This document shows, one piece after another, positions 45,243 through 53,381 of a DNA stretch of 64,000 nt. The notes below the pieces were generated by a model, which was given only the letters and a program-made list of their open reading frames with translations, searched no databases and was not told the origin of the DNA. Every line of letters starts with the position of its first letter. The stretch's first letter is position 1. Location of the stretch: assembly GCF_020164955.1 (NCBI RefSeq), contig NZ_JAIUHG010000002.1, positions 62,001 through 126,000 on the forward strand. Reading direction: 5' to 3'. The DNA is from Mesorhizobium sp. CA8 (GTDB lineage: Bacteria; Pseudomonadota; Alphaproteobacteria; Rhizobiales; Rhizobiaceae). The translations under genes and the position numbers were made by a program.

Positions 45243-46268
45243 ATGAGCGAACGTCTCGAAGATATCGCCGCCGCGATGGTGAGCGGTGGCAAGGGCCTTT
45301 TGGCCGCCGATGAGAGCTCCGGCACCATCAAGAAGCGTTTCGACGTCATCGGCGTCGAGTCGACCGCCGATAACCGGCGCGACTATCGCGAGATGATGTT
45401 CCGCACCAAGGAGGCAATGACGAAATACATCTCCGGCGTCATCCTCTATGACGAGACCATCCGCCAGAAGGCCGCCGACGGCACGCCGCTGGTCGACATC
45501 ATCAAGGCGTCCGGCGCCATTCCCGGCATCAAGGTCGATCTCGGCGCCAAGCCTCTCGCCGGCTTTCCCGGCGACACTATCACCGAGGGTCTGGACGGGC
45601 TGCGCGAGCGGCTCGCCGACTATTACAAGCTCGGCGCCCGCTTCGCCAAATGGCGCGCCGTGATCGACATCGACACCGGCAAGGGCGTGCCCTCGGCCAA
45701 TTCGATCGCCTCGAACACCCACGCGCTGGCCCGCTATGCCGCGCTCTGCCAGGAAGCCGGCATCGTGCCGATCGTCGAGCCGGAAGTGCTGATGGACGGG
45801 GCGCATTCGATCGACACCTGCTACGACGTCTCCAAGGCGACGCTCGTCAAGCTCTATGACGAACTCTACGCGGCACGTGTCGTGCTCGAAGGGTCGATCC
45901 TTAAGCCGAACATGGTCATCTCCGGCAAGAAGTCGGGCAAGACCGACGCGCCTGAGGAAATCGCCGAAAAGACGATAAAGCTGTTCCGCGAAGTGGTGCC
46001 GGCGGCAGTGCCCGGCATTGCGTTCCTCTCCGGCGGCCAGGAGGACGAGGAGGCGACCGCGAACCTCAACGCCATCAACGCCATCGGACCGCACCCTTGG
46101 AAGCTCACCTTCTCCTATGGCCGCGCGCTGCAGGCCGCGCCGCAGAAGGCGTGGAGCGGCAAGGCCTCGAACATCGCCGCCGGCCAGGCCGCCTTCACCC
46201 ACCGCGCCCATATGAACCATCTGGCGGCGCTCGGGAAATGGCAGCCGGCACTGGAAAAGGCCGCCTGA
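45243..46268 (+). CDS. class I fructose-bisphosphate aldolase
   Basis: 341 residues, class I (Schiff-base) aldolase of the eukaryote-like family. KGLLAADESSGTIKKRF near the N-terminus, FAKWRAVIDI with a substrate Lys, and the Schiff-base Lys in VVLEGSILKPNMVISGK (about residue 225) are present; GIAFLSGGQEDEEATANLNAI is the usual phosphate-binding stretch. No zinc motif of class II enzymes. TAGGAGAGCACCC precedes the ATG. Follows pgk by 117 bases; a strong terminator follows. Confidence 0.94.
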   Translation: MSERLEDIAAAMVSGGKGLLAADESSGTIKKRFDVIGVESTADNRRDYREMMFRTKEAMTKYISGVILYDETIRQKAADGTPLVDIIKASGAIPGIKVDLGAKPLAGFPGDTITEGLDGLRERLADYYKLGARFAKWRAVIDIDTGKGVPSANSIASNTHALARYAALCQEAGIVPIVEPEVLMDGAHSIDTCYDVSKATLVKLYDELYAARVVLEGSILKPNMVISGKKSGKTDAPEEIAEKTIKLFREVVPAAVPGIAFLSGGQEDEEATANLNAINAIGPHPWKLTFSYGRALQAAPQKAWSGKASNIAAGQAAFTHRAHMNHLAALGKWQPALEKAA

Positions 46269-46291
46269 CGCCAGCCTTTCGCATCACACGC

Positions 46292-46322
46292 AAAGCCCGG
46301 GCCAGCGGCCCGGGTTTTGTTT
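46292..46322 (+). terminator. aldolase gene intrinsic terminator
   Basis: AAGCCCGGGCC-AGC-GGCCCGGGTTTT stem-loop followed by GTTTTTTG, 24 bases after the stop. Confidence 0.9.
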
Positions 46323-46367
46323 TTTGCCGACAGGATTCCTACCTGATGCAGCGAAACGGCGGCGGCC

Positions 46368-46471
46368 GATGCATGTCGCCCAAAAGCGCGTGCCGGTCTG
46401 GGAATACGACATGCATAAAAACGAAAACATAAAGCGCGTCGCCTGAATTCCTTTCAGCGCGACGGGCTTTA
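46368..46471. repeat. dispersed repeat with ATGCATGTCG/CGACATGCAT arms, copy 1
   Basis: Inverted arms at about 46370 and 46407 enclose CCCAAAAGCGCGTGCCGGTCTGGG-type sequence; a second hairpin AAAGCGCGTCGC..GCGCGACGGGCTTT follows. A related copy lies at 53382-53459. Confidence 0.75.
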
Positions 46472-46525
46472 TGTCGGATCGCGCCCATGTCGAACGTCCT
46501 TGGCAGGAGAGGACAGGAGATGGTC

Positions 46526-47266
46526 ATGCAACGCAATGCCGTGGTTTCGCGCGAAGACTGGTTCGAGGCGCATCGCAAGCATCTGGAACGCGAGAAGGAA
46601 CTGACAAAGTTCCGCGACCTTATTGCCGCCGAACGGCAGCAACTGCCCTGGTTCAAGCTGCGCAAGGATTATGTCTTCGAGAGCGAGGCGGGGCCGAAAC
46701 GCTTGGCGGAGCTGTTCGCGGGCAAGAGCCAGCTCATCGTCTATCATTTCATGATGACGCCGGGCTCCGACCACCGCTGCGAGGGCTGCTCGTTCCTCGC
46801 CGACCATATCGACGGCGCAAACCAGCACCTGAAGCATCATGATGTTTCATTGGTCGTCGTCTCGCGCGCGCCGTTGGCCGAGATCCTGCCCTACAAGCGG
46901 CGCATGGGCTGGAAGTTCGACTGGATGTCGTCCTATGCCTCAGACTTCAACTTCGACCTGCAGGTCTCCTTTACCGACAGGCAGATTGCGGCGCGCGAAA
47001 CCACATACAATTTCGAGAAGCGCCCGTTGCGGTCGAAGGACCTGCCCGGCACAAGCATCTTCTATCGCAACGAGCGCGGCGACATCTTCCTCACCTTCAT
47101 GTCGCGCGCCCGCGGCGGCGACGCGCTGATCGGTGCTTATCATTATCTCGACATGACGCCCAAGGGCCGCAACGAGACCGGCCCCTATCACGGACTGATG
47201 GACTGGGTACGTCTGCACGACGAATACCAGGACAAGGCCAAGAACCGGCCGGACTGCTGTGCGTGA
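46526..47266 (+). CDS. DUF899 thioredoxin-like protein
   Basis: 246 residues of the DUF899 family (thioredoxin-like fold). QRNAVVSREDWFEAHRKHLE starts the conserved region; LPWFKLRKDYVF, HFMMTPGSDHRCEGCSFLAD (CxxC pair), SRAPLAEILPYKRRMGW and GRNETGPYHGLMDWVRLHD are family hallmarks. Function unknown; a redox role is suggested by the CxxC. ATG at 46526 has GGAG at the right distance; 46520 and 46487 are in-frame alternatives. Confidence 0.88.
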   Translation: MQRNAVVSREDWFEAHRKHLEREKELTKFRDLIAAERQQLPWFKLRKDYVFESEAGPKRLAELFAGKSQLIVYHFMMTPGSDHRCEGCSFLADHIDGANQHLKHHDVSLVVVSRAPLAEILPYKRRMGWKFDWMSSYASDFNFDLQVSFTDRQIAARETTYNFEKRPLRSKDLPGTSIFYRNERGDIFLTFMSRARGGDALIGAYHYLDMTPKGRNETGPYHGLMDWVRLHDEYQDKAKNRPDCCA

Positions 47267-47349
47267 ACGGCATCGTTCACGTCAGCCCAAACGTGCGCTA
47301 GGTCAGGACGCGCCACTCGCGGGCCGTCCTCACCCGAACATGGCCAGGC

Positions 47350-47511
47350 CTACGCCCAGTGCCCAAGCACCGCCGCCAGCGAGATCGCTGCCATCGCCAG
47401 CAGCGCCAGCTTCCAGAAATCGCCGCGCCGCTTCAGCCCCGGCCAGCCCAGCGGTTTGATGACCTGGATCAGCATGATGCCGATGATGACTAGGGCGAGC
47501 AGTTTCGTCAT
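47350..47511 (-). CDS. small two-helix membrane protein
   Basis: 53 residues: MTKLLALVIIGIMLIQVI forms the first helix, a basic turn (PLGWPGLKRRGDFWK) follows, and LALLAMAAISLAAVLGHWA is the second helix. AAAGGCGG precedes the ATG by a few bases. Layout is that of a hairpin inner-membrane protein; similar proteins are common in rhizobia. Function unknown. Converges on the DUF899 gene. Confidence 0.68.
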   Translation of the reverse strand: MTKLLALVIIGIMLIQVIKPLGWPGLKRRGDFWKLALLAMAAISLAAVLGHWA

Positions 47512-47640
47512 GCCGCCTTTGACCAGCATCGACGGCGGCTGTCAAAGCTGTTCTCAAGGCACACCTCGGTCGGAACAGAAATCGGGTTGATTTGCACCCT
47601 TCGAGAGGCGCCACACCGCTTTCTTCGGCACCCTGCCAAC

Positions 47641-47664
47641 CTCCTGACAGACTGCTGTCAGGAG
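47641..47664. promoter_or_regulatory. 24-bp operator-like palindrome, copy 1 (upstream of DUF1127 gene)
   Basis: CTCCTGACAG-N4-CTGTCAGGAG: perfect 10-base arms. It ends 43 bases before the DUF1127 ATG, in promoter position. A second, almost identical site lies at 47984-48007 before the WYL regulator gene. Symmetry and duplication argue for a dimeric repressor or activator site. Confidence 0.7.
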
Positions 47665-47707
47665 AGGTGTGAGATACTCTTCTCATCAAAAAGAGAGGAG
47701 TGAGGTC

Positions 47708-47872
47708 ATGAACGGTTTTACCATTCTGCGTAGCGTGCAGCACTATGTCGGCAGGATCCGCACCGTGCGCAACGAGATCCGCACCCAGCGTTTCCTGAAC
47801 AACTTGCCGGCGGACATCCGCAAGGACATTGGCTGGCCGGACCTTTACACCGGCCGCATACGCGAAAACTGA
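47708..47872 (+). CDS. DUF1127 small protein
   Basis: 54 residues, basic, with the DUF1127 pattern: an Arg-rich helix (VGRIRTVRNEIRTQRFLNNL) then PADIRKDIGWPD. Such alphaproteobacterial small proteins affect RNA turnover, phosphate or stress responses; the exact role here is unknown. AAGAGAGGAG precedes the ATG. The palindrome at 47641-47664 lies in its promoter region. Confidence 0.85.
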   Translation: MNGFTILRSVQHYVGRIRTVRNEIRTQRFLNNLPADIRKDIGWPDLYTGRIREN

Positions 47873-47981
47873 AATTTTGCCGCCGCGACTTGGATTGTGG
47901 CGCTGCCGCGCCCAGATGTAATGCCGCCTAGTGATGTCGAGTTCAGGGAATGAAGCCTTGTTTGCTGATGGTTTCGCCATA

Positions 47982-48009
47982 GCCTCCTGACAGTAGGTTG
48001 TCAGGAGGC
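47982..48009. promoter_or_regulatory. operator-like palindrome, copy 2 (upstream of WYL regulator)
   Basis: GCCTCCTGACA-N6-TGTCAGGAGGC, whose 24-base core differs from copy 1 only in the centre. Lies about 72 bases before a small frame at 48081 and 215 bases before the WYL regulator ATG, where an autoregulatory site would be expected. Confidence 0.7.
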
Positions 48010-48080
48010 CTGCGATAATTAGAACGGCTTCGATCCTGACAACAACGAATATGATCCCGACGATCCGGAGTAATCCGCGT

Positions 48081-48206
48081 ATGGTGAAAAGCTGGAACGA
48101 CACGCTGAACACGCCGGGCATCAACGGCATCAAGCCGTCGCCGCGACTGTCCTTCGGGACGAAATTCGTTGCCGCGCAGCGCAAGCGCGAAGGGCTGAAG
48201 CCATAA
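48081..48206 (+). CDS. hypothetical 41-residue protein
   Basis: Short frame MVKSWNDTLNTPGINGIKPS followed by a basic C-terminus (AAQRKREGLKP), ending 18 bases before the WYL regulator start. GGAG lies about ten bases before the ATG. It is in promoter-proximal position behind the palindrome at 47982-48009, so it may be a leader gene of the regulator. No family recognised; weak evidence. Confidence 0.4.
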   Translation: MVKSWNDTLNTPGINGIKPSPRLSFGTKFVAAQRKREGLKP

Positions 48207-48224
48207 ACCCCGGGGGAGAAATCG

Positions 48225-48944
48225 ATGCGCCGCGCCGACAGGCTTTTCCAGATCGTGCAGCATTTGCGGGGTGGCCGGCTGGTCACCGCGCAGAAGCTCG
48301 GCACGTGGCTCGAGGTTTCCGAGCGCACCATCTACCGCGACATAGCCGACCTGCAGTCGACGGGCGTGCCGATCGATGGCGAAGCGGGCGTCGGCTACAT
48401 GATGCGGGAGGGTTTCGATCTTCCGCCGCTGATGTTCACGCGTGACGAGATCGTGGCGCTGGTTGCCGGCGCCCGCATGGTGCGCGCCTTCGGCGGCGCC
48501 GCGATGGCGAGGGCCGCCGACGAGGCTCTGGTCAAGATCGGCGCCGTGCTGCCCGACTCGGAAAAGGACCGCATCGCCCGCACCGAGATCCACACGCCGA
48601 TGTGGGTGGTGAGCGACGCCGCGCGGGAAGCGATCGACCTGATCGAGCGCGCCATCGAGAAGCGCCAGGTACTGACCATCGACTATTCGGACGAAGCCGG
48701 CCGCGGCACCGCGCGCGATATCAGGCCGTTGGGTCTGTGGTTCTGGGGCAAGGTCTGGACCCTGGTTGCCTGGTGCGAGATGCGCGACGATTTCCGCGCC
48801 TTCCGCATCGACCGCATCGCCTCGGTCGTCATTGCCGGCCGCATCTTCAAGCCGGAGCGCGGCAAGCAGCTCGCCGATTTCTACCGCGCCGTCGAGCGCA
48901 GCGAGGATTACGGCATGGCGCCCGACCGCGCCGCGCGGACGTGA
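48225..48944 (+). CDS. YafY-family WYL-domain transcriptional regulator
   Basis: 239 residues: an N-terminal DeoR-like winged helix (about 1-60, RADRLFQIVQHLRGGRLVTA, then LGTWLEVSERTIYRDIADLQ) and a WYL ligand-binding domain (about 140-230; IEKRQVLTIDYSDEAG, IRPLGLWFWGKVWTLVAWCE, DFRAFRIDRI). WYL regulators respond to small ligands or nucleic acids. Two matching palindromes within 600 bases upstream suggest it controls itself and the DUF1127 gene; this is inference. Confidence 0.9.
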   Translation: MRRADRLFQIVQHLRGGRLVTAQKLGTWLEVSERTIYRDIADLQSTGVPIDGEAGVGYMMREGFDLPPLMFTRDEIVALVAGARMVRAFGGAAMARAADEALVKIGAVLPDSEKDRIARTEIHTPMWVVSDAAREAIDLIERAIEKRQVLTIDYSDEAGRGTARDIRPLGLWFWGKVWTLVAWCEMRDDFRAFRIDRIASVVIAGRIFKPERGKQLADFYRAVERSEDYGMAPDRAART

Positions 48945-48968
48945 CTTCCTCCCAAGCCACTGTCCAAT

Positions 48969-48998
48969 AAAAAAGCCCGCTTCGAGCGGGCTTTTTTA
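48969..48998. terminator. bidirectional terminator, WYL regulator/trcR
   Basis: AAAAAAGCCCGC-TTCGA-GCGGGCTTTTTT: T-runs on both strands between convergent genes. Confidence 0.88.
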
Positions 48999-49015
48999 TT
49001 TGGACGCCGGGAGGC

Positions 49016-49714
49016 TTACTCCTGATCGTCGTCTTCGTCCTTGTCCTTCGACTTGAGCGCCGAGAGCTTGGCGAAGACGGCGTTGGCGTCGAGCTCCTGA
49101 TCCTCGTCCTTCGGCTTCTCGGGCGCGGGCACCAGCCGTTCGGTGAGCGCGGCGGGCAGCAGCGTGTCGCCGGCGGGCTGCGGCTGCTCGCGGCCGCGCG
49201 AGGCGCGGTTGACCTCGAGGTCGAGATCGATCTGCGAGGTGAGGCCGAGCGTCACCGGATCCATCGGCTGCAGATTGGCCGAATTCCAGTGCTTGCGTTC
49301 GCGGATCTGCTCGATCGTCGACTTGGTGGTGCCCACGAGACGGGCAATTTGCGCGTCCTTGAGCTCGGGGTGGTTGCGCACCAGCCACAGGATGGCGTTC
49401 GGCCGGTCCTGGCGCTTCGACAGCGGCGTGTAGCGCGGGCCCTTGCGCTTTGATTCCGGCACCCGCACCTTCGGCTCGGACAGCTTCAGCCGGTAATTGA
49501 CGTCCTTCTCGCCGCGCGCGATCTCGTCGCGCGTCAGCTGCCCGGTGATGATCGGGTCCATGCCCTTGATGCCCTGCGCCGACTCGCCGTCGGCGATCGC
49601 CTTGACCTCGAGCGGATGCAGCCCGCAGAACTGCGCGATCTGCTCGAAGGAGAGCGCGGTGTTGTCGACCAGCCAGACGGCGGTCGCCTTGGGCATCAGC
49701 AGCGAATTGGCCAT
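49016..49714 (-). CDS. trcR: cell-cycle transcriptional regulator TrcR (DUF1013)
   Basis: 232 residues. MANSLLMPKATAVWLVDNTA and FEQIAQFCGLHPLEVKAIADG are the conserved DUF1013 N-terminus; QDRPNAILWLVRNHPELKDAQIARLVGTTKSTI forms a helix-turn-helix. The C-terminus (about 175-232) is acidic and disordered (SKDKDEDDDQE). TrcR is an essential-type alphaproteobacterial regulator tied to CtrA/GcrA-phase genes. GAGAAGGA precedes the ATG at 49714; a longer frame upstream is rejected. Confidence 0.92.
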   Translation of the reverse strand: MANSLLMPKATAVWLVDNTALSFEQIAQFCGLHPLEVKAIADGESAQGIKGMDPIITGQLTRDEIARGEKDVNYRLKLSEPKVRVPESKRKGPRYTPLSKRQDRPNAILWLVRNHPELKDAQIARLVGTTKSTIEQIRERKHWNSANLQPMDPVTLGLTSQIDLDLEVNRASRGREQPQPAGDTLLPAALTERLVPAPEKPKDEDQELDANAVFAKLSALKSKDKDEDDDQE

Positions 49715-49862
49715 ATCAAAAATCCTTCTCGTTCGCCCGCGTTCCCGCGCGGGCGGTGGTTTTAGAGCCACCAAAATGGGAAATTCGCGGCCTGTATAAA
49801 CGCTCCCTCCAATTTTCGCAATGTTTTTGGGAAGGGCCCGATTCACGGCCCTAAAAAGACAA

Positions 49863-49889
49863 AGCCCGCTGGACGAGGTCCAGCGGGCT
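49863..49889 (-). terminator. terminator of DUF1127 gene
   Basis: AGCCCGCTGGAC-loop of three-GTCCAGCGGGCT, 12-base stem, followed on the minus strand by TTGTCTTTTT. Lies about 80 bases after the DUF1127 stop. Confidence 0.85.
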
Positions 49890-49969
49890 CGGAACCGGAA
49901 ACGAAGCAAGCGTCTCGACGGCTCTGGCTTGCATGTCCCAGCCCGGCCTTGCGGTCGGGCTGCGTCTGA

Positions 49970-50110
49970 TTACACCGCCTGGCGGGCGATGCGCTCGATG
50001 TCGGCACGGTTGATGCCGAGGTCGCTCAGCTGGCGGGCGTTGAGCTTGTTCAGCTCGCGCACGGTCTCGTTGTACATGCGCCACTTACGGAAAGCACGGA
50101 TCGGGTTCAT
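49970..50110 (-). CDS. DUF1127 small protein (YjiS-like)
   Basis: 46 residues: MNPIRAFRKWRMYNETVREL, then NKLNARQLSDLGINRADIERIARQAV. This is the classic short DUF1127 form (Arg-rich helix plus SDLGI.R.DI motif). TGGAGAAA precedes the ATG. Related short DUF1127 proteins bind RNA-degradation factors or alter phosphate and carbon responses in Agrobacterium and Rhodobacter. Second DUF1127 gene in 2.3 kb. A strong terminator follows. Confidence 0.88.
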   Translation of the reverse strand: MNPIRAFRKWRMYNETVRELNKLNARQLSDLGINRADIERIARQAV

Positions 50111-50267
50111 GATGGTTTCTCCAGTCGTTGGTTAAATCGTTTGATGCCGCGTAAATAGGCATGTCTGCCCACAAATTGAACGGACGCTTTTGCATGGCCG
50201 CAATGCGTTTTGTGCATTGCACCATTAAGCCTTTATTCAGCTACCCAAAAGGCACGCGGGGCGCCGC

Positions 50268-50410
50268 AGGATGTGCGGAGATTCAGGTCAGGCCGAGACG
50301 AAAATGGCAGCTTCCGAGAACCGGAGCGGAGCGTACTTAAGTACGTGAGCACCGGAAGCTCACGAAGCTGCCATTTGCAGGCCGGCCTCACCTGAATGTG
50401 CGCACATCCT
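50268..50410. repeat. 143-bp long palindromic repeat, copy 2
   Basis: Outer arms AGGATGTGCGGAGATTCAGGT and its near-complement; inner arms ATGGCAGCTTC and GAAGCTGCCAT; centre GTACTTAAGTAC. Copies 1 and 3 are at 20701-20844 and 56493-56636. It abuts the stop of the quinone oxidoreductase gene and lies upstream of a DUF1127 gene. Confidence 0.9.
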
Positions 50411-51416
50411 AGCCGACGTCGAGGACGATCTTGCCGATATGCTCGCCCTCTTCCATCCGCTCATGCGCCCGCCAGGCTTCGGTCAGCGGAAAGATCATGT
50501 CCATGACGGGTGCCACCTTGCGCGTGCCGAGCAGCGGCCATACCTGGGCCTCCAGCGCGGCCGCGACCGCCGCCTTGAACTCGACGCTACGCGGCCTGAG
50601 CGTCGAGCCGGTGTGGGTCAGGCGCTTGACCATGAGCGTTGCGAAATTGGTGCTTGCGACAGCGCCGGCCTGCACGGCGATCTGGACGATGCGCCCCTCG
50701 ACGGCCGCGGCTTCGTAGTTGCGCGCGACATAGTCGCCGCCGACCATGTCGAGGATGACCTCGGCGCCCTTGCCGCCGGTCGCATCCTTGACCGCGGCGA
50801 CGAAATCCTCCTGGCGATAGTTGATCGCCCGGCCGGCCCCGAGGTTGAGGCAGGCGTCGCATTTCTCCTTGCTGCCGGCGGTGGTGATCACATAAGCGCC
50901 GAATGCCGCGGCGAGTTGGATGGCGGTGGTGCCGATGCCGGACGAGCCGCCATGGACAAGCAGCGTCTCGCCCTTCTTCAGGCCGCCGCGCTCGAACACA
51001 TTGTGCCAGACGGTAAAATAGTTCTCCGGCACGGCGGCGGCTTCCGAATAGGTGAAGCCGGCCGGGATCGGCAGCACGCTGCCGGCATGGACTTTGACGT
51101 ACTCGGCATAGCCGCCGCCCGGCGTCAGTGCGCAGACCCGGTCGCCGATGCGCCAGCGCGATATCTCGTCGCCGAGCACCGCGATTTCGCCGGCCACTTC
51201 GAGGCCGGGCAAGTCCGAAGCGCCGGGTGGCGGCGGATAGGCGCCCTTGCGCTGCTGGACATCCGGCCGGTTGACGCCGGCCGCATGCACGCGGATCACC
51301 ACCTCGCCTGGACCAGGCGCCGGCACGTCGCGCGTTTCCGGCTTGAGCACTCTTGGCCCACCGGGCTGCGAGATCGCGATGGCTGTCATCGTCGCCGGAA
51401 TCTTCTGACTTGCCAT
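50409..51416 (-). CDS. NAD(P)H-quinone oxidoreductase, zinc-independent MDR family
   Basis: 335 residues of the medium-chain dehydrogenase superfamily, QOR/PIG3 branch. VHAAGVNRPDVQQRKGAYPPPPG is the substrate domain signature; LLVHGGSSGIGTTAIQLAAAFGAYVI is the nucleotide-binding fold. No structural-zinc Cys cluster, as in quinone reductases. Reduces quinones or enones with NADPH. GGAG precedes the ATG. Divergent from the DUF1192 gene. Confidence 0.92.
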   Translation of the reverse strand: MASQKIPATMTAIAISQPGGPRVLKPETRDVPAPGPGEVVIRVHAAGVNRPDVQQRKGAYPPPPGASDLPGLEVAGEIAVLGDEISRWRIGDRVCALTPGGGYAEYVKVHAGSVLPIPAGFTYSEAAAVPENYFTVWHNVFERGGLKKGETLLVHGGSSGIGTTAIQLAAAFGAYVITTAGSKEKCDACLNLGAGRAINYRQEDFVAAVKDATGGKGAEVILDMVGGDYVARNYEAAAVEGRIVQIAVQAGAVASTNFATLMVKRLTHTGSTLRPRSVEFKAAVAAALEAQVWPLLGTRKVAPVMDMIFPLTEAWRAHERMEEGEHIGKIVLDVG

Positions 51417-51527
51417 GGCTTGCCGTCTCCTTGTGTCGATCTGTTCTCGGCCGTTTGCATCGGCGCCCCTGCCCTATGTATGCTGATTGCCAAATCAGGC
51501 AAATGGCCAAGCAAGGGAGAAGCGACG

Positions 51528-51722
51528 ATGGCGATCTTCGACGATGAACCCAGGAAGAAGCCGCGCCCGCACGAGATCGGCCAGGACCTCTCGCTGCTTT
51601 CGGTCGACGAATTGTCCGAGCGCATTGCGATGCTGCGCGACGAGATCGCCCGGCTGGAAGAGGCACGGGCCGCCAAGGGGGCCACCAAATCCGCGGCCGA
51701 GGCACTGTTTCGCAGAGGATAG
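51528..51722 (+). CDS. DUF1192 small protein
   Basis: 64 residues: MAIFDDEPRKKPRPHEIGQD, then LSLLSVDELSERIAMLRDEIARLEEA (short coiled coil), then RAAKGATKSAAEALFR. Every feature matches DUF1192, widespread in alphaproteobacteria; function unknown. GGGAGAAGCGACG precedes the ATG. Upstream of an MFS gene by 92 bases. Confidence 0.92.
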   Translation: MAIFDDEPRKKPRPHEIGQDLSLLSVDELSERIAMLRDEIARLEEARAAKGATKSAAEALFRRG

Positions 51723-51814
51723 TTCCACCAGCGCGCCAGTCCGCCCCGGAAAAGCCTGATTGCGCCTGCCAGACGCTGAAACACCTGCGCCCGAAATTCC
51801 AGCCGGATCAGCCC

Positions 51815-53062
51815 ATGTTTGCAACCTACAGACCGATCCTCTCGCTGCTGCGCGGCACGGCGTTCCTGCTCGCCGCCTCCGGCCTGCACGGGCTGCTCCT
51901 GCCGCTGCGCGGCCAGGTGGAAGGCTTTTCGACTGCATCGCTCGGCCTGATGGGCACGGCCTGGGCGGGCGGCTTCGTCGCCGGCTGTTTCTTCGCGCCC
52001 CGCCTTGTTCGCCGTGCCGGTCATGTCAGGGCTTTCGGCGCCTTCGCCGCGTCCGGCGCGATCGTCGCGCTGCTCACCGGCCTCATCATCGACGAATATG
52101 TCTGGATTCTTTTGCGCGCCTTCACAGGTTTCACCATGGCTGGCGCCTTCATGGTGATTGAGAGCTGGCTCAACGAGAAGGCCACCAACGAAAACCGGGG
52201 CACCGTCTTCGGTCTCTACATGATGGTCACCTATGCCTCGATCATGGGCGGTCAGATGATCGTCGCCGGCGGCGATGTGCGCTCAGCCTCGTTGTTCATG
52301 ATCACCGGCATCCTGTTTTGCCTGTCGCTCATTCCGACCGCCGTGTCGACGCAGTCGCATCCGAAGCCCCTGCAGGACGTCAAGCTCGACGTCAAAGGCC
52401 TCTACGCCAATTCGCCGGTGTCGGCGGTGGCCTGCCTCCTGATCGGCATCGCCAACGGCGCCTGGGGCACGCTCGGCGCCGTCTATGGCGCCCGCATCGG
52501 CATCTCCACCGCCGAGATCGCGCTGATGATGAGCCTTGTGGTCATCGCCGGCGCCGCCATGCAGCTTCCGGCTGGGCGTCTCTCGGACACCACCGACCGC
52601 CGCTTCGTTCTGGCCGGCGCAGCCTTCGGCGCGGCGCTGGTCGCGGTGCTGATCTTCCTGTTCGCGCCGCGTTCGGGCGTCTTCGTCATCGTGCTGACCG
52701 CCGCCTATGGCGCCTTCGCCTATACGCTTTATTCGATCGCCGTCGCGCATGCCAACGACCACGCGCGCGCCGAGGACTTCGTCAAGGTTTCCGGCGGCCT
52801 GTTGCTGCTCTACGGTTTCGGCACGATGATTGGACCGCTCCTGGCCGCGGCCTTGATGGGTTCGGTGCGTCCGGAGGGCCTTTTCCTTGCAACCGCGCTC
52901 GCCCATCTCAGCCTCGCCGGCTACACGCTGCTGCGTATCCGCGCCCGCGCGCCGGTGCCGATCGAAAACCGCGATGCCTTCAAGACACAACCCGCGGACC
53001 GCGCGGTCACGCCCGAGGCAACGCGGCTCGATCCGCGCAGAAAGGTTGAAACCAATAGTTGA
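51815..53062 (+). CDS. MFS transporter (YcaD-like)
   Basis: 415 residues with about 12 membrane helices and a central loop (about 180-200, SHPKPLQDVKLDVKGLYA). MGTAWAGGFVAGCFFAPRLVRR and MVIESWLNEKATNENRGTVFGLYM are typical of the YcaD/MFS_1 group of small-molecule exporters. C-terminal tail of about 40 residues is hydrophilic. Substrate unknown. Followed by an ArsR-type regulator 32 bases later. Confidence 0.88.
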   Translation: MFATYRPILSLLRGTAFLLAASGLHGLLLPLRGQVEGFSTASLGLMGTAWAGGFVAGCFFAPRLVRRAGHVRAFGAFAASGAIVALLTGLIIDEYVWILLRAFTGFTMAGAFMVIESWLNEKATNENRGTVFGLYMMVTYASIMGGQMIVAGGDVRSASLFMITGILFCLSLIPTAVSTQSHPKPLQDVKLDVKGLYANSPVSAVACLLIGIANGAWGTLGAVYGARIGISTAEIALMMSLVVIAGAAMQLPAGRLSDTTDRRFVLAGAAFGAALVAVLIFLFAPRSGVFVIVLTAAYGAFAYTLYSIAVAHANDHARAEDFVKVSGGLLLLYGFGTMIGPLLAAALMGSVRPEGLFLATALAHLSLAGYTLLRIRARAPVPIENRDAFKTQPADRAVTPEATRLDPRRKVETNS

Positions 53063-53094
53063 GATTCAGAAGACTTTGCCTCACAAATAAAGGC

Positions 53095-53370
53095 ATGATG
53101 TTTTCTGACGCCTTCGTGGCGATAGCCGATCCCAATCGGCGCTATCTCTTGGAAGAACTCCGGCGCGGCCCGAAGACGGTGAACGAATTGGCGGCCGGGT
53201 TGCCTGTCTCACGCCCGGCGGTCTCCCAGCATCTGAAGGTCCTGCTCGATGCCGGCCTGGTCAACGCCAAGGCCGAAGGCACAAGGCGCGTCTATACTGT
53301 CAGCAGCGCCGGCTTCCTCAGGCTCAATATCTGGCTCGACCAGTTCTGGGAAACGGCGCCTGGGGGATAG
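53095..53370 (+). CDS. ArsR-family transcriptional regulator
   Basis: 91 residues, a winged helix: FSDAFVAIADPNRRYLLEEL, then VNELAAGLPVSRPAVSQHLKVL (recognition helix) and VYTVSSAGFLRLNIWLDQFW. The metal-binding ELCVC motif of true ArsR is absent, so it belongs to the non-metal (SdpR/AHSA1-linked) branch. Start ATG 53095 or 53098 after AAAGG. Probably co-transcribed with the MFS gene. Confidence 0.85.
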   Translation: MMFSDAFVAIADPNRRYLLEELRRGPKTVNELAAGLPVSRPAVSQHLKVLLDAGLVNAKAEGTRRVYTVSSAGFLRLNIWLDQFWETAPGG

Positions 53371-53381
53371 TCTTTGGCGAT

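Noticed and set aside
47330..48331. 333-codon minus-strand frame
   Set aside because: It crosses the operator palindromes, the DUF1127 gene and the WYL regulator start, with no domain; the real minus-strand gene here is the small one at 47350-47511 in a different frame.
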